This document shows positions 1 to 7,152 of a stretch of 7,205 bases of DNA, one piece after another. This stretch comes from an uncultured bacterium. Lineage in GTDB: Bacteria > Verrucomicrobiota > Kiritimatiellia > CAIKKV01 > CAITUY01. The stretch's first letter is position 1, and each line of letters opens with the position of its first letter. The stretch covers positions 1 through 7,205 of the forward strand of contig CAIZMS010000289.1 of assembly GCA_903934155.1 (NCBI GenBank). The letters run 5' to 3'. Position numbers and translations under genes: made by a program. A model generated the notes under the pieces. That model was not told the origin of the DNA. It saw only the letters and a program-made list of their open reading frames with translations, and made no database searches.

Positions 1-1363
1 ACCTGTCATTGTTCAACGAGCTGATCATACCCTGAGTCGCCAGAATATTAGCCCAGAGGCATTAAAAGTGCTTTATGGGCTCAAGGAAGCGGACTATGTC
101 GCCTATATTGCGGGGGGAGGAGTTCGGGATCTTCTCCTGGGGCGCACTCCCAAGGATTTCGATGTTGTTACCGATGCGACCCCTAATGATCTGAGGCGCG
201 TTTTCCGGAATTGCCGCCTGATTGGCCGCCGTTTCCGTCTTGCCCATGTTTTTTTCGGGCGTGACAAGATCATCGAGGTTGCCACATTCCGGGCCAATAT
301 GCCCCCAGATCCAGCGGATTCGGCCGATCAGACCGATCCGTCTGATCCCCTCGATCAAGCCCCCCAACACAACCACCATGTGCGGCGGGACGATGGCATG
401 ATTGTCCGCGACAATCTTTTCGGTACCCCCGAGGAAGACGCGCTTCGCCGGGATTTCACCATCAATGCGCTTTTTTATAATATCCGGGACTATTCCGTGA
501 TCGATTATGTGGGCGGGCTTAAGGATCTCCAGAAGCGGGTAATCCGGTTTATCGGGGATCCCGGAGTGCGGTGTGTGGAAGATCCGGTGCGCATGATCCG
601 GGCTGTTCGCTTTGCCGCGATGCTGGGCTTTGACTTTGAGCCAGCCACGGCGGCGGCGATCCATGAGCATCACGGGTGTCTGGCTCTGGCGAACCGGTCC
701 CGGCTGTATGAGGAAGTTCAGAAGCTCTTTTTTTGCAAGGCTGCTCAACGGGCCTATGAGCTGCTTCGCGAATTCGGTCTCTATGGGATGCTGTTTCCGG
801 AACTGGGTTCCTGGTTGGGACCCAACACGGGGACTCCCGAGTGCTTGCGGATCAGCCAGGCGCTCAAACAGGTGGATGAATGGCGGCAGGCGGGCCGTGA
901 AGTCTCGCCGGCCTTGTTGTTTGCCCTGATGTTTGGCGGCATGCACGAGACCAGAGCCGGTGAACTGACCGAACAGGGCCAGCACAAGGGCTTAGCGCTG
1001 CATTCGGTGACGATGGAGCATTTCGGCGGGCTTACCGAGCGGGTTCAGGTTCCCAAGACCGTGCGATACCGGACGGCGGAAATCCTGGCTTCCCAGCCCA
1101 GGTTGACGGCCGATGGCGGCCGGCGTGCCCGTCCTCTCGCGACGCGCGACTTTTTCCCCGAAGCGGTGGCCTATCTTGAATTCGCGGTGCGCTTGACCGG
1201 CGACCATCGCGAAGCGCTTGAACAGGCCCAGGCCATTGAATGGGAACCCCGCGAGTCTCGTTACGGGGAGGAAGGGGAGCCGCATCGTCGTCCCCGCCGC
1301 CGCCGGCCGCGTCGTGCTTTTCACCATTCGGCTGAGGCGTCCGAGCCTACCTCGTCAGTGTAA
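1..1363 (+). CDS. pcnB: Poly(A) polymerase PcnB, 5' end outside the window
   Basis: Adds 3' poly(A) tails to RNA from ATP, marking transcripts for decay in the cytoplasm. The frame is open to the left edge (first full codon at 2), and the residues before the GTG at 68 already match the family (RADHTLSR, then PEALKVLYGL), so that GTG is internal and the true start lies outside. In the 453 visible residues: nucleotidyltransferase core with GGGVRD (38-43) and the catalytic DFD of PKDFD (52-54); IGRRFRLAHV (74-83), the signature that separates poly(A) polymerases from bacterial CCA-adding enzymes; IEVATFR (ending near 97); RRDFTINALFYN (149-160); EDPVRMIRAVRFA (193-205). The C-terminal tail is very Arg-rich (428-442), as in PcnB, where it is thought to bind RNA. 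Odd: an Asp-triplet spacer at residues 103-120 encoded by tandem 9-mers. A CCA-adding role cannot be fully excluded. Confidence 0.93.
   Translation, partial: PVIVQRADHTLSRQNISPEALKVLYGLKEADYVAYIAGGGVRDLLLGRTPKDFDVVTDATPNDLRRVFRNCRLIGRRFRLAHVFFGRDKIIEVATFRANMPPDPADSADQTDPSDPLDQAPQHNHHVRRDDGMIVRDNLFGTPEEDALRRDFTINALFYNIRDYSVIDYVGGLKDLQKRVIRFIGDPGVRCVEDPVRMIRAVRFAAMLGFDFEPATAAAIHEHHGCLALANRSRLYEEVQKLFFCKAAQRAYELLREFGLYGMLFPELGSWLGPNTGTPECLRISQALKQVDEWRQAGREVSPALLFALMFGGMHETRAGELTEQGQHKGLALHSVTMEHFGGLTERVQVPKTVRYRTAEILASQPRLTADGGRRARPLATRDFFPEAVAYLEFAVRLTGDHREALEQAQAIEWEPRESRYGEEGEPHRRPRRRRPRRAFHHSAEASEPTSSV
308..361 (+). repeat. Six degenerate 9-bp tandem units inside pcnB
   Basis: Six consecutive 9-mers all begin with GAT, starting at 308, 317, 326, 335, 344 and 353; five of the six begin with GATC. 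They are in frame and encode Asp-x-x six times (DPA, DSA, DQT, DPS, DPL, DQA). The units are degenerate beyond the GAT, so this is either an old expansion or selection for an acidic, proline-rich flexible spacer. It lies between the IEVATFR strand and the RRDFTINAL helix of the nucleotidyltransferase domain, where PcnB proteins commonly have a variable loop. Confidence 0.75.
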
Positions 1364-2474
1364 AGACAGTGATCTCAGGCTTGGCGAAGAGTCGCAGGGG
1401 TGGTCCCCAGGTTCCCGTTCCCGGGCTGACATAAATCTGGAAATTTTCAGAGGGCTGGTAAAGGCCCTTCAAGTAGGAATAGAACAGAATCACAAAACCC
1501 TGGAAGGGAAAGAGCTGTCCCCCGTGGGTGTGGCCGGAGAGTTGCAGGTTGAATCGGCGGGTGGAGTCGACCTGCACAGTAGGTTGATGTTTGAGGAATA
1601 GACTGAACCGGCCGGGATCCGGCTTGGGATTGAGGCGGGTTTCGTCGAGAGTGCAGGGGAGCCCAAGGCGTTCTCCTTCCTTGTCATCCACTCCTGAGAT
1701 CAGGAATGTGGGGGTGATTTCAACCGTTTGGCCGCGTAACAGCCTGAATCCCGCCCGGTCATGAAAAGCCAGGGAATCGGCCAGCCCCAGATAGTACTCA
1801 TGGTTTCCGAGTATTGCGAACTTGCCCAGCGGCGGATGGAGGGCGGCCCACGGTTCGGTTTGATCCCCGATATTCTTCATGGAGGTGTCCACCATATCGC
1901 CGGTACTGATCAGTAAGTCCGGATTCAGGGATTCGATAGTTCGGCAGACCATGCGATTCCATTCACGGCTCCGCATCATCCCGAGATGAACATCGGAAAC
2001 TTGTGCCACCCGGACGGGATGGCTTTGGGCGAATGCGGGGTGATGAATGGTGACTTCGCGGATTCGGGGTCGTGCGGCCTCCGCCAGGCTCCAGAGTGTT
2101 GCCAGCATGATCAGGATCATCAGGCTTTGAACTTGTTGCCGCGGGCTGATCGTCAGCCGACCTGAGGCCGGAACATGCTGTTGAAGGCATCGGATCAGCG
2201 TGTTCCAGAGATCAATCACAATGCCGCCCATGAAAAACCAGAACAACCAGGCAATCCAGATGAAGACAGGCAGATTGATGATTCGGGCGAGTGCGGGATG
2301 GCCGTCATGATCCAGAAACCGGGCCATGAAGGGGGCTGCGGTCATGACGACTAGAAAAAGGGTCGCCATGATTCGGCGGCCCCGCCCCGGCTTGAATGCC
2401 GCGGCGAATTTATTGAACAGGTAGTAGTGGATGCCCGCGTAGGAGACCAGGATGACGCTGAAGAGGACGGCCAT
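1347..2474 (-). CDS. Membrane-anchored calcineurin-like metallophosphoesterase
   Basis: A 375-residue predicted two-metal phosphoesterase of the YaeI/YkuE type. The N-terminal third is hydrophobic, with likely membrane segments near residues 2-20, 36-53, 66-90 and 116-131. The catalytic domain follows with all the metal and phosphate motifs: SDVHLG (D161, H163), GDMVD (192-196), GNHE (223-226), KH at 295-296 and GHTHGGQ (314-320). The end, GTGTWGPPLRL then ITVFTL, is typical of the family. It starts 6 bp after the aroE stop with no clear Shine-Dalgarno sequence, so translation is probably coupled to aroE. It is the last gene of the run, and its 3' end overlaps pcnB by 17 bp. Substrate unknown; relatives include lipid-A-precursor hydrolases (LpxG) and general phosphodiesterases, but nothing here picks one. 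Family assignment is firm; function is open. Confidence 0.9.
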   Translation of the reverse strand: MAVLFSVILVSYAGIHYYLFNKFAAAFKPGRGRRIMATLFLVVMTAAPFMARFLDHDGHPALARIINLPVFIWIAWLFWFFMGGIVIDLWNTLIRCLQQHVPASGRLTISPRQQVQSLMILIMLATLWSLAEAARPRIREVTIHHPAFAQSHPVRVAQVSDVHLGMMRSREWNRMVCRTIESLNPDLLISTGDMVDTSMKNIGDQTEPWAALHPPLGKFAILGNHEYYLGLADSLAFHDRAGFRLLRGQTVEITPTFLISGVDDKEGERLGLPCTLDETRLNPKPDPGRFSLFLKHQPTVQVDSTRRFNLQLSGHTHGGQLFPFQGFVILFYSYLKGLYQPSENFQIYVSPGTGTWGPPLRLFAKPEITVFTLTR

Positions 2475-2480
2475 GAAGGG

Positions 2481-3344
2481 TTACCCGTAAAGGGCTTTTT
2501 TCAAGGCTTCCCTCATCACCTCTACCGCGGCGGGTTGCCCTGTCCAGATGGTGAACGCTTCTGCTCCTTGATGCAGGAGCATGCCCAGTCCATTGGCGGT
2601 TCGAGCCCCGCCTGCGGCGGCGGCCTGGGTGAAGCAGGTGACGGGCCGGTTGTACACGAGATCAAAGGCCAGCTGTCCGGAGCGGAAGGCGGATGGAGGC
2701 AGGGGACAGACATCCTCCGGCTTCATTCCAACAGGGGAGGCCTGGACAATGAGATCCGCCCCGGTTGTGTGATTTGCCCATTCGATCGGCGAGGCACCGG
2801 CCCACTCGACCTTCACCGAGGGCGACAAAGTGGCGATATCGCGACTGACAGCCTTGCCTCGGGATTCATCAATATCGGCAAGGATAAGCCTTGAGGCGCC
2901 TTCGCCAGCCGCTGTAATCGAGACCGCCCGGCCAGCGCCCCCGCACCCCATGACGAAAAGGGTGCGGCCGGCGACGGAGAAGTCAAAGGCTTCCTTCACG
3001 GCGGTCAGGAACCCTTTTCCATCGGTGTTGTGGCCCCTGAGACCGGTGGAAGTGAATTCAACCGTATTGACGGCCCCAAGCCTGCTGGCTGACAGGGCGA
3101 GATCGCTGAGTCCCTTAAAGGCGGTTTCCTTCAGGGGCACAGTCAGGTTGACGCCGCGGAACCCCATGTTTTTCATGCCGTCCAAAACGCCCAGAAGGGC
3201 CTCCGGGGCTACATCAAAGGCCATATACAGGGCATCTAACCCCAGGGAATGAAATGCCGCATTGTGCATGACAGGCGAGAGGGTGTGTCCGATAGGGTGA
3301 CCCAGTACGGCGAAAGGAAGGGTATGTCCGCTCAATTGTTTCAT
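2481..3344 (-). CDS. aroE: Shikimate dehydrogenase AroE
   Basis: Reversibly reduces 3-dehydroshikimate to shikimate, the fourth step of the shikimate pathway to aromatic amino acids; cytoplasmic. The 287 residues carry the family motifs in order: substrate-binding HTLSPVMHN (20-28), NLTVPLKE (67-73) with catalytic Lys72, GAVNTV with Asn93, GHNTDG (104-109) with catalytic Asp108, the glycine-rich GCGGAG (133-138), QASPVGM (201-207), DLVYNRP (228-234) and GLGMLLHQG (252-260) with Gln259. Odd: where E. coli AroE has the NADP-binding NRT motif, this protein has Asp-Ile-Asp (157-159), suggesting NAD use. The first serine of the usual HSxSP is Thr21. Its ATG overlaps the leuA TGA as ATGA, so the start is well fixed and translation is likely coupled. 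A quinate/shikimate dehydrogenase is possible, but the neighbours favour biosynthesis. Confidence 0.95.
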   Translation of the reverse strand: MKQLSGHTLPFAVLGHPIGHTLSPVMHNAAFHSLGLDALYMAFDVAPEALLGVLDGMKNMGFRGVNLTVPLKETAFKGLSDLALSASRLGAVNTVEFTSTGLRGHNTDGKGFLTAVKEAFDFSVAGRTLFVMGCGGAGRAVSITAAGEGASRLILADIDESRGKAVSRDIATLSPSVKVEWAGASPIEWANHTTGADLIVQASPVGMKPEDVCPLPPSAFRSGQLAFDLVYNRPVTCFTQAAAAGGARTANGLGMLLHQGAEAFTIWTGQPAAVEVMREALKKALYG

Positions 3345-4909
3345 AGGGCTGGCCCGGGTTCACGCTTTGATTTAGATTGGGCCGCCCGGTTGAAGAGGAT
3401 CCGGTTTACGCAGGACAGGTAAGCCCGGGTTCCCGCCTCAACGATATCCGTGCTGGCCGCCTTGGCGCTGATGATGTCATCGCCGAAGGCAACACGCAGG
3501 GTTACTTCTCCCATGGCGTCCTTGCCAACGGAAATAGCCTGAAGCGAGAAGTCAATTAACTGGCCCTTGACCTTGGTGATGCGGTCAATGGTTTTGAGTG
3601 CCGCATCCACCGGTCCATCGCCGCACCCCGCGTCTTGGAAGACTTCGGTTCCGCGTTTCAGGCGGAGGGTGGCGGTTGGGACGGTTTCGGTGCCTGCCGA
3701 GACATGCAGATAGTCCAGAATAAAGGCGTTCTCAATCACATCCATCTGGTCGCGTGCGATGGCCAGAAGGTCATCCTCGTAGATGTTCTTTTTCTTGTCG
3801 GCAAGTTCGATGAACCGGTTATAGGCGTTTTCGATTTCGGAATCCGTGAGCTTCATGCCCATTTTGGCGAGTTTGTCGCGGAAGGCGTGACGGCCGGAGT
3901 GCTTGCCGAGGACAAGGTCGGAGCCCTCAATACCGATATCCTCGGGGCGCATGATTTCATAGGTCGTGCGTTCCTTAAGGATGCCGTCCTGGTGAACGCC
4001 GGACTCGTGGGCGAAGGCGTTGGCACCCACGATGGCCTTGTTGCGTTGCACGATCATGCCCGTCATGCGGCTGACCATGCGGCTGACACGGAAGATTTCT
4101 CGTGTTTCCACATTCGTGCGGAGGTTGAAGTAGTCCTGGCGTGTACGGATCGCCATGACGATTTCCTCCAGCGAGGTGTTGCCGGCGCGCTCGCCAAGTC
4201 CATTGATGGTGCATTCAACCTGGCGTGCCCCGGCCCTGACGGCGGCCAGTGAATTGGCCACGGCCATGCCGAGGTCGTTGTGGCAGTGGACAGAAATGAT
4301 GACCCCGGGAACGCGGGCTTTCACGCGTTCAGCGATGGTGCCGATCATGGTGCCATATTCCGCCGGGATGGCGTACCCGACGGTGTCCGGGATGTTGAGG
4401 GTCGTCGCGCCCGCTTCCGCCACGGCGGTGTAGAGTTCGATAAGATACCCGAGATCGGACCGGGTGGTATCCTGGGCGGAGTACTCGACATCATCCGTGA
4501 AGGTGCGAGCGAATTTTACCGCGTGGACCGAGCGCTCCAGATTCTGGGCACGGGTCATTTTCAGGATTTTCTCCAGATGGATGTCGCTGCCGGAGCTGAA
4601 GGTGTGAATACGCCTTTTGGCGGCCGGGGCAATGGCCTTGCCCGCCCGTTCGATGTCCTTTTCGATGGTGCGGGCGAGGGCGGCAATGGTCGGGCCCTTG
4701 ATGCTTTCGGCAATCGTGTGAACCGCATCAAAGTCGTCTGGGGAGGCGATGGGGAACCCGGCCTCAATCACATCCACTTTCAGGGCGGCCAGGGCATGGG
4801 CGATTTCCAGTTTTTCCCGGTGGTTCAGGCTACATCCCGGCGCCTGCTCCCCATCGCGAAGCGTGGTGTCGAAGATAATGACTCGGTCCTGGTCTTTTTT
4901 TGTGCTCAT
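3341..4909 (-). CDS. leuA: 2-isopropylmalate synthase LeuA
   Basis: Condenses acetyl-CoA with 2-ketoisovalerate to 2-isopropylmalate, the committed step of leucine synthesis. With the ATG at 4909 the protein has 522 residues, close to the E. coli length. Residues 10-280 form the TIM barrel: TTLRDGEQ (15-22) with catalytic Arg18 and metal-binding Asp19, IPDTVGYA (173-180), VHCHNDLG (207-214) with metal-binding His208 and His210, and GLGERAGN (237-244). A linker with GVHQDG and GKHSGRHAF (335-343) leads to the C-terminal LeuA regulatory domain (about 395-510), which in this family binds leucine for feedback inhibition. An upstream in-frame ATG at 4957 would overlap ilvN by 41 bp and adds residues unlike the family, while 4909 has a GAGG 5 nt upstream. 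Citramalate synthase is less likely given the overall LeuA form and the ilvBN neighbours. Confidence 0.95.
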   Translation of the reverse strand: MSTKKDQDRVIIFDTTLRDGEQAPGCSLNHREKLEIAHALAALKVDVIEAGFPIASPDDFDAVHTIAESIKGPTIAALARTIEKDIERAGKAIAPAAKRRIHTFSSGSDIHLEKILKMTRAQNLERSVHAVKFARTFTDDVEYSAQDTTRSDLGYLIELYTAVAEAGATTLNIPDTVGYAIPAEYGTMIGTIAERVKARVPGVIISVHCHNDLGMAVANSLAAVRAGARQVECTINGLGERAGNTSLEEIVMAIRTRQDYFNLRTNVETREIFRVSRMVSRMTGMIVQRNKAIVGANAFAHESGVHQDGILKERTTYEIMRPEDIGIEGSDLVLGKHSGRHAFRDKLAKMGMKLTDSEIENAYNRFIELADKKKNIYEDDLLAIARDQMDVIENAFILDYLHVSAGTETVPTATLRLKRGTEVFQDAGCGDGPVDAALKTIDRITKVKGQLIDFSLQAISVGKDAMGEVTLRVAFGDDIISAKAASTDIVEAGTRAYLSCVNRILFNRAAQSKSKREPGPAL

Positions 4910-4911
4910 GA

Positions 4912-4918
4912 CTCCCTC
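4912..4918 (-). promoter_or_regulatory. Ribosome binding site of leuA, overlapping the ilvN stop
   Basis: GAGGGAG on the minus strand. Its GAGG part sits 5 nt before the ATG at 4909. The site shares bases with the ilvN TGA (4919-4917), so a ribosome ending ilvN lies over it. This supports 4909 over the longer start at 4957 and suggests coupled synthesis of IlvN and LeuA. Confidence 0.6.
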
Positions 4919-5411
4919 ACTCTTTTCCCATGGCGATGACCCCCGACCGGGAGACATCCAGAATCCGGAACGGCTTCACCAGTTCCATGAAATCGGCGAC
5001 ATGCTGCTGCTCCCCGACCAGCTGGATGACCATGGAATCGTTTTGGGCCGACACGACTTTTCCCCCGAACACATCGGCCAGCTCAATGATTTCCGAGCGG
5101 TTTTTCCGGGTGGCGGCGATCTTGACCAGGATGCATTCCCGGTTCAGGAAAGATTCCCGGGTGAGATCCGTCACCGAGATGACATCCACCTGCCGGTTGA
5201 GTTGTTTGGTGACCTGTTCCAGGACGCGGTCATCACCGGGAACCTGCATGGTCATGCGGGAGATGGTCGGATCCTGGGTGGGCCCGACATTCAGGCTTTC
5301 AATGTTGTAGCCGCGCCCCGAGATCAGGCCGACCACGCGGGCCAGCACGCCGGGTTCGTTGTCCACCAGGGCGGTTATAGTATGTCGTCGTATGGAAGTG
5401 TTGTTGCTCAT
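4917..5411 (-). CDS. ilvN: Acetohydroxyacid synthase small (regulatory) subunit
   Basis: Regulatory partner of IlvB: it stimulates the catalytic subunit and confers feedback inhibition by valine. From the ATG at 5411 it has 164 residues, like E. coli IlvH (163). An N-terminal ACT domain (about 9-80) contains NEPGVLARV (18-26) and GYNIESLNVG (34-43); a C-terminal ALS small-subunit domain follows (about 85-160), ending in DVSRSGV. Asn18, Gly21 and Asn36 match E. coli IlvH Asn11, Gly14 and Asn29, where mutations weaken valine inhibition, so feedback control is probably intact. Start choice: AGGA lies 5 nt before 5411, leaving 14 bp after the ilvB stop. Alternatives in frame are an ATG at 5417 and a GTG at 5429 that overlaps the ilvB stop as GTGA; these would add only 2 or 6 residues. 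Confidence 0.94.
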   Translation of the reverse strand: MSNNTSIRRHTITALVDNEPGVLARVVGLISGRGYNIESLNVGPTQDPTISRMTMQVPGDDRVLEQVTKQLNRQVDVISVTDLTRESFLNRECILVKIAATRKNRSEIIELADVFGGKVVSAQNDSMVIQLVGEQQHVADFMELVKPFRILDVSRSGVIAMGKE

Positions 5412-5416
5412 TGTCA

Positions 5417-5420
5417 TCCT
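5417..5420 (-). promoter_or_regulatory. Ribosome binding site of ilvN
   Basis: AGGA on the minus strand, 5 nt before the ATG at 5411, within a purine-rich stretch that begins at the ilvB stop. A second AAGGA at 5426-5422 could serve the ATG at 5417 instead, so the exact ilvN start is not settled by this signal alone. Confidence 0.45.
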
Positions 5421-5425
5421 TTCCT

Positions 5426-7144
5426 TCACGCCAGGCCTTGGACCATTTCAGACAGTGAGGCGCCCGGGGGCACCATCGGGTACACATTATCATCCGGCTT
5501 GGTGATGCATTCAATCACCACCGGCCGCTTCATGGCCAGCGCCTTGCGGAGGGCGGGGGCCACCTCACGCTTTTCGGTGACGCGCAGACCGGCGGCCCCG
5601 TGGGCTTCCGCCATTTTCACGAAGTCCGGGAGATAGCCCGGGGGTTTGTTCTGGATTTTTTCGTTCCGGGCGCGGAGATTTTGATCCAGCCGGACGGCGG
5701 AATATTCCTTTTTGTAGAACATTTCCTGCCATTGCCGGACCATGCCCAGATAGCCGTTGTTCATGATGACCACCACGATGGGAAGGTCATGTTCAACCGC
5801 GACCACGAGTTCCTGGAAGTTCATCTGGATGCTGCCGTCGCCTGAAATGGCGATGACATTCCGGTCGCGGCAGCCCGCCTTGGCGCCGATGGCGGCCGGA
5901 AGGCCGAAGCCCATGGTGCCCAGGCCGCCCGACGAGATGAACGAGCGGGGCTGGGTATACTTAAAGAAGTGGGCCGCCCACATCTGGTGCTGCCCGACAT
6001 CGGTGGTGATGATGGCATCGCCCTTGGTCACCTCGTAGATCTGCTCGATGGCGTACTGGGCCAGAATGCGGGGCTCCTTCGCGTCGTAGGTGAACGGCGC
6101 CTCTTTTTGCCAGTCGTGAACCTGCGTCAGCCATTCCTTCCTCGCCTGGGTCACAATCTGGGGGATCAGCTCCTTGAGGATGGATTTGGCGTGCCCGATG
6201 ACCGGGATATCCACGCGGACGCTCTTGGCGATTGCCGAGGGGTCGATGTCGATATGAGCGATCATGGCATTCGGCGCAAATTCAGAGACCTTCCCGGTCA
6301 CGCGGTCGTCAAACCGGGCGCCGACGGAAATCAGGAGATCACAGTTGCTGATAGCGCGGTTGGCTGCCACACTGCCATGCATGCCCGGCATGCGGAGGGC
6401 CAGGGGATCGGTATCCGGGAAGCCCCCCAGTCCCAGCAGGGTTGTGGTGACCGGGATTTTGGCCTTGCGGGCGAGGGTGGTGAGTTCTGCCGACGCACTG
6501 GCGGCAATGACCCCGGCTCCGGCGAGAATCACGGGTTTTCGGGACGCGTTGATGGCAGCCGCCAGCTTGGCAATCTGCTTGGAATTACCCTCGTAGACAG
6601 GCTTGTAGCCCCGGCGTTCAGGTTTGCCGGAGAAGGTTGCGGAGGTCATCTGGCGTTGAACATCCTTGGGGATGTCCACGAGGACGGGGCCGGGGCGTCC
6701 GGTTGTGGCGATTTCAAAAGCTTCCGCGATGATGCGGGGAAGATCGTCTGCGTTTTTCACCAGGTAGTTGTGCTTGGTAACCGCGCGGGTGATGCCGACG
6801 GTGTCGGCTTCCTGGAAGGCATCGTTTCCGATCATATGGGAGGGAACCTGGCCGGCAATGCACACGACGGGAATTCCGTCCATGTTGGCTGTGGCCAGAC
6901 CTGTGACAGCATTAGTGGCGCCGGGTCCGGAGGTCACGATACAGCAACCGGGCTTTCCCGTGGCGCGGGCGTATCCGTCAGCCATATGGGTGGCACCCTG
7001 CTCGTGGCGGACCAGAAAGAACTCGAGGGGCGCACGGGCCAGTTCGTCGAAAAGATCCAGGACAGTTCCGCCTGGAAGACCGAACAGGGTTTTCACTCCC
7101 GCATCCTTCAGGGCATCAATTGTACATTTCGCACCGCTTCTCAT
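5426..7144 (-). CDS. ilvB: Acetohydroxyacid synthase large (catalytic) subunit
   Basis: ThDP-, FAD- and Mg-dependent enzyme joining two pyruvates to 2-acetolactate, or pyruvate with 2-ketobutyrate, at the start of branched-chain amino acid synthesis. The 572 residues match the usual length. An N-terminal ThDP-binding domain (1-168) has FGLPGG (21-26), catalytic Glu48 in RHEQ, TSGPGATN (71-78) and GQVPSHMIGNDAFQE (98-112). The central FAD domain (about 187-322) has SVGARFDDRVTG (273-284). The C-terminal domain has GQHQMW (384-389), SSGGLGTMGFGLPAAIG (404-420) and the ThDP motif from GDGS (435-438) to NN (462-463). YLGMVRQWQ (465-473) is characteristic of acetolactate synthases rather than other ThDP enzymes. 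Odd: about 16 extra residues between QWQ and PDF (about 487-505). AGGAG lies 8 nt before the ATG. ilvI and ilvG are equally valid names; ilvN follows directly. Confidence 0.96.
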   Translation of the reverse strand: MRSGAKCTIDALKDAGVKTLFGLPGGTVLDLFDELARAPLEFFLVRHEQGATHMADGYARATGKPGCCIVTSGPGATNAVTGLATANMDGIPVVCIAGQVPSHMIGNDAFQEADTVGITRAVTKHNYLVKNADDLPRIIAEAFEIATTGRPGPVLVDIPKDVQRQMTSATFSGKPERRGYKPVYEGNSKQIAKLAAAINASRKPVILAGAGVIAASASAELTTLARKAKIPVTTTLLGLGGFPDTDPLALRMPGMHGSVAANRAISNCDLLISVGARFDDRVTGKVSEFAPNAMIAHIDIDPSAIAKSVRVDIPVIGHAKSILKELIPQIVTQARKEWLTQVHDWQKEAPFTYDAKEPRILAQYAIEQIYEVTKGDAIITTDVGQHQMWAAHFFKYTQPRSFISSGGLGTMGFGLPAAIGAKAGCRDRNVIAISGDGSIQMNFQELVVAVEHDLPIVVVIMNNGYLGMVRQWQEMFYKKEYSAVRLDQNLRARNEKIQNKPPGYLPDFVKMAEAHGAAGLRVTEKREVAPALRKALAMKRPVVIECITKPDDNVYPMVPPGASLSEMVQGLA

Positions 7145-7152
7145 CGTTCACT

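Noticed and set aside
68..70. GTG at 68 as the start of pcnB
   Set aside because: The 22 codons before it are open and match the conserved PcnB N-terminal region, so the gene begins outside the window.
62..985. A 307-codon open frame on the minus strand opposite pcnB
   Set aside because: It lies antisense to a well-conserved pcnB, shows no recognisable domain, and is explained by codon bias of the sense gene.
2478..2486. GGGTTACCC near-palindrome at the aroE/phosphoesterase junction
   Set aside because: It is only four paired bases either side of one base and includes the aroE stop; too short to be a terminator or operator.
3635..4252. Long plus-strand open frames opposite leuA (3635-4252 and 4280-4939)
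   Set aside because: Both mirror the codon pattern of leuA in an antisense frame and resemble no protein I recognise.
4910..4957. N-terminal extension of LeuA from an ATG at 4957
   Set aside because: It would overlap ilvN by 41 bp and add residues not seen in the family, while the ATG at 4909 has a ribosome binding site and gives a normal length.
4749..5636. A 295-codon open frame on the plus strand opposite leuA, ilvN and ilvB
   Set aside because: It crosses the antisense of three confident genes, has low-complexity composition with no family motif, and has no convincing ribosome binding site.
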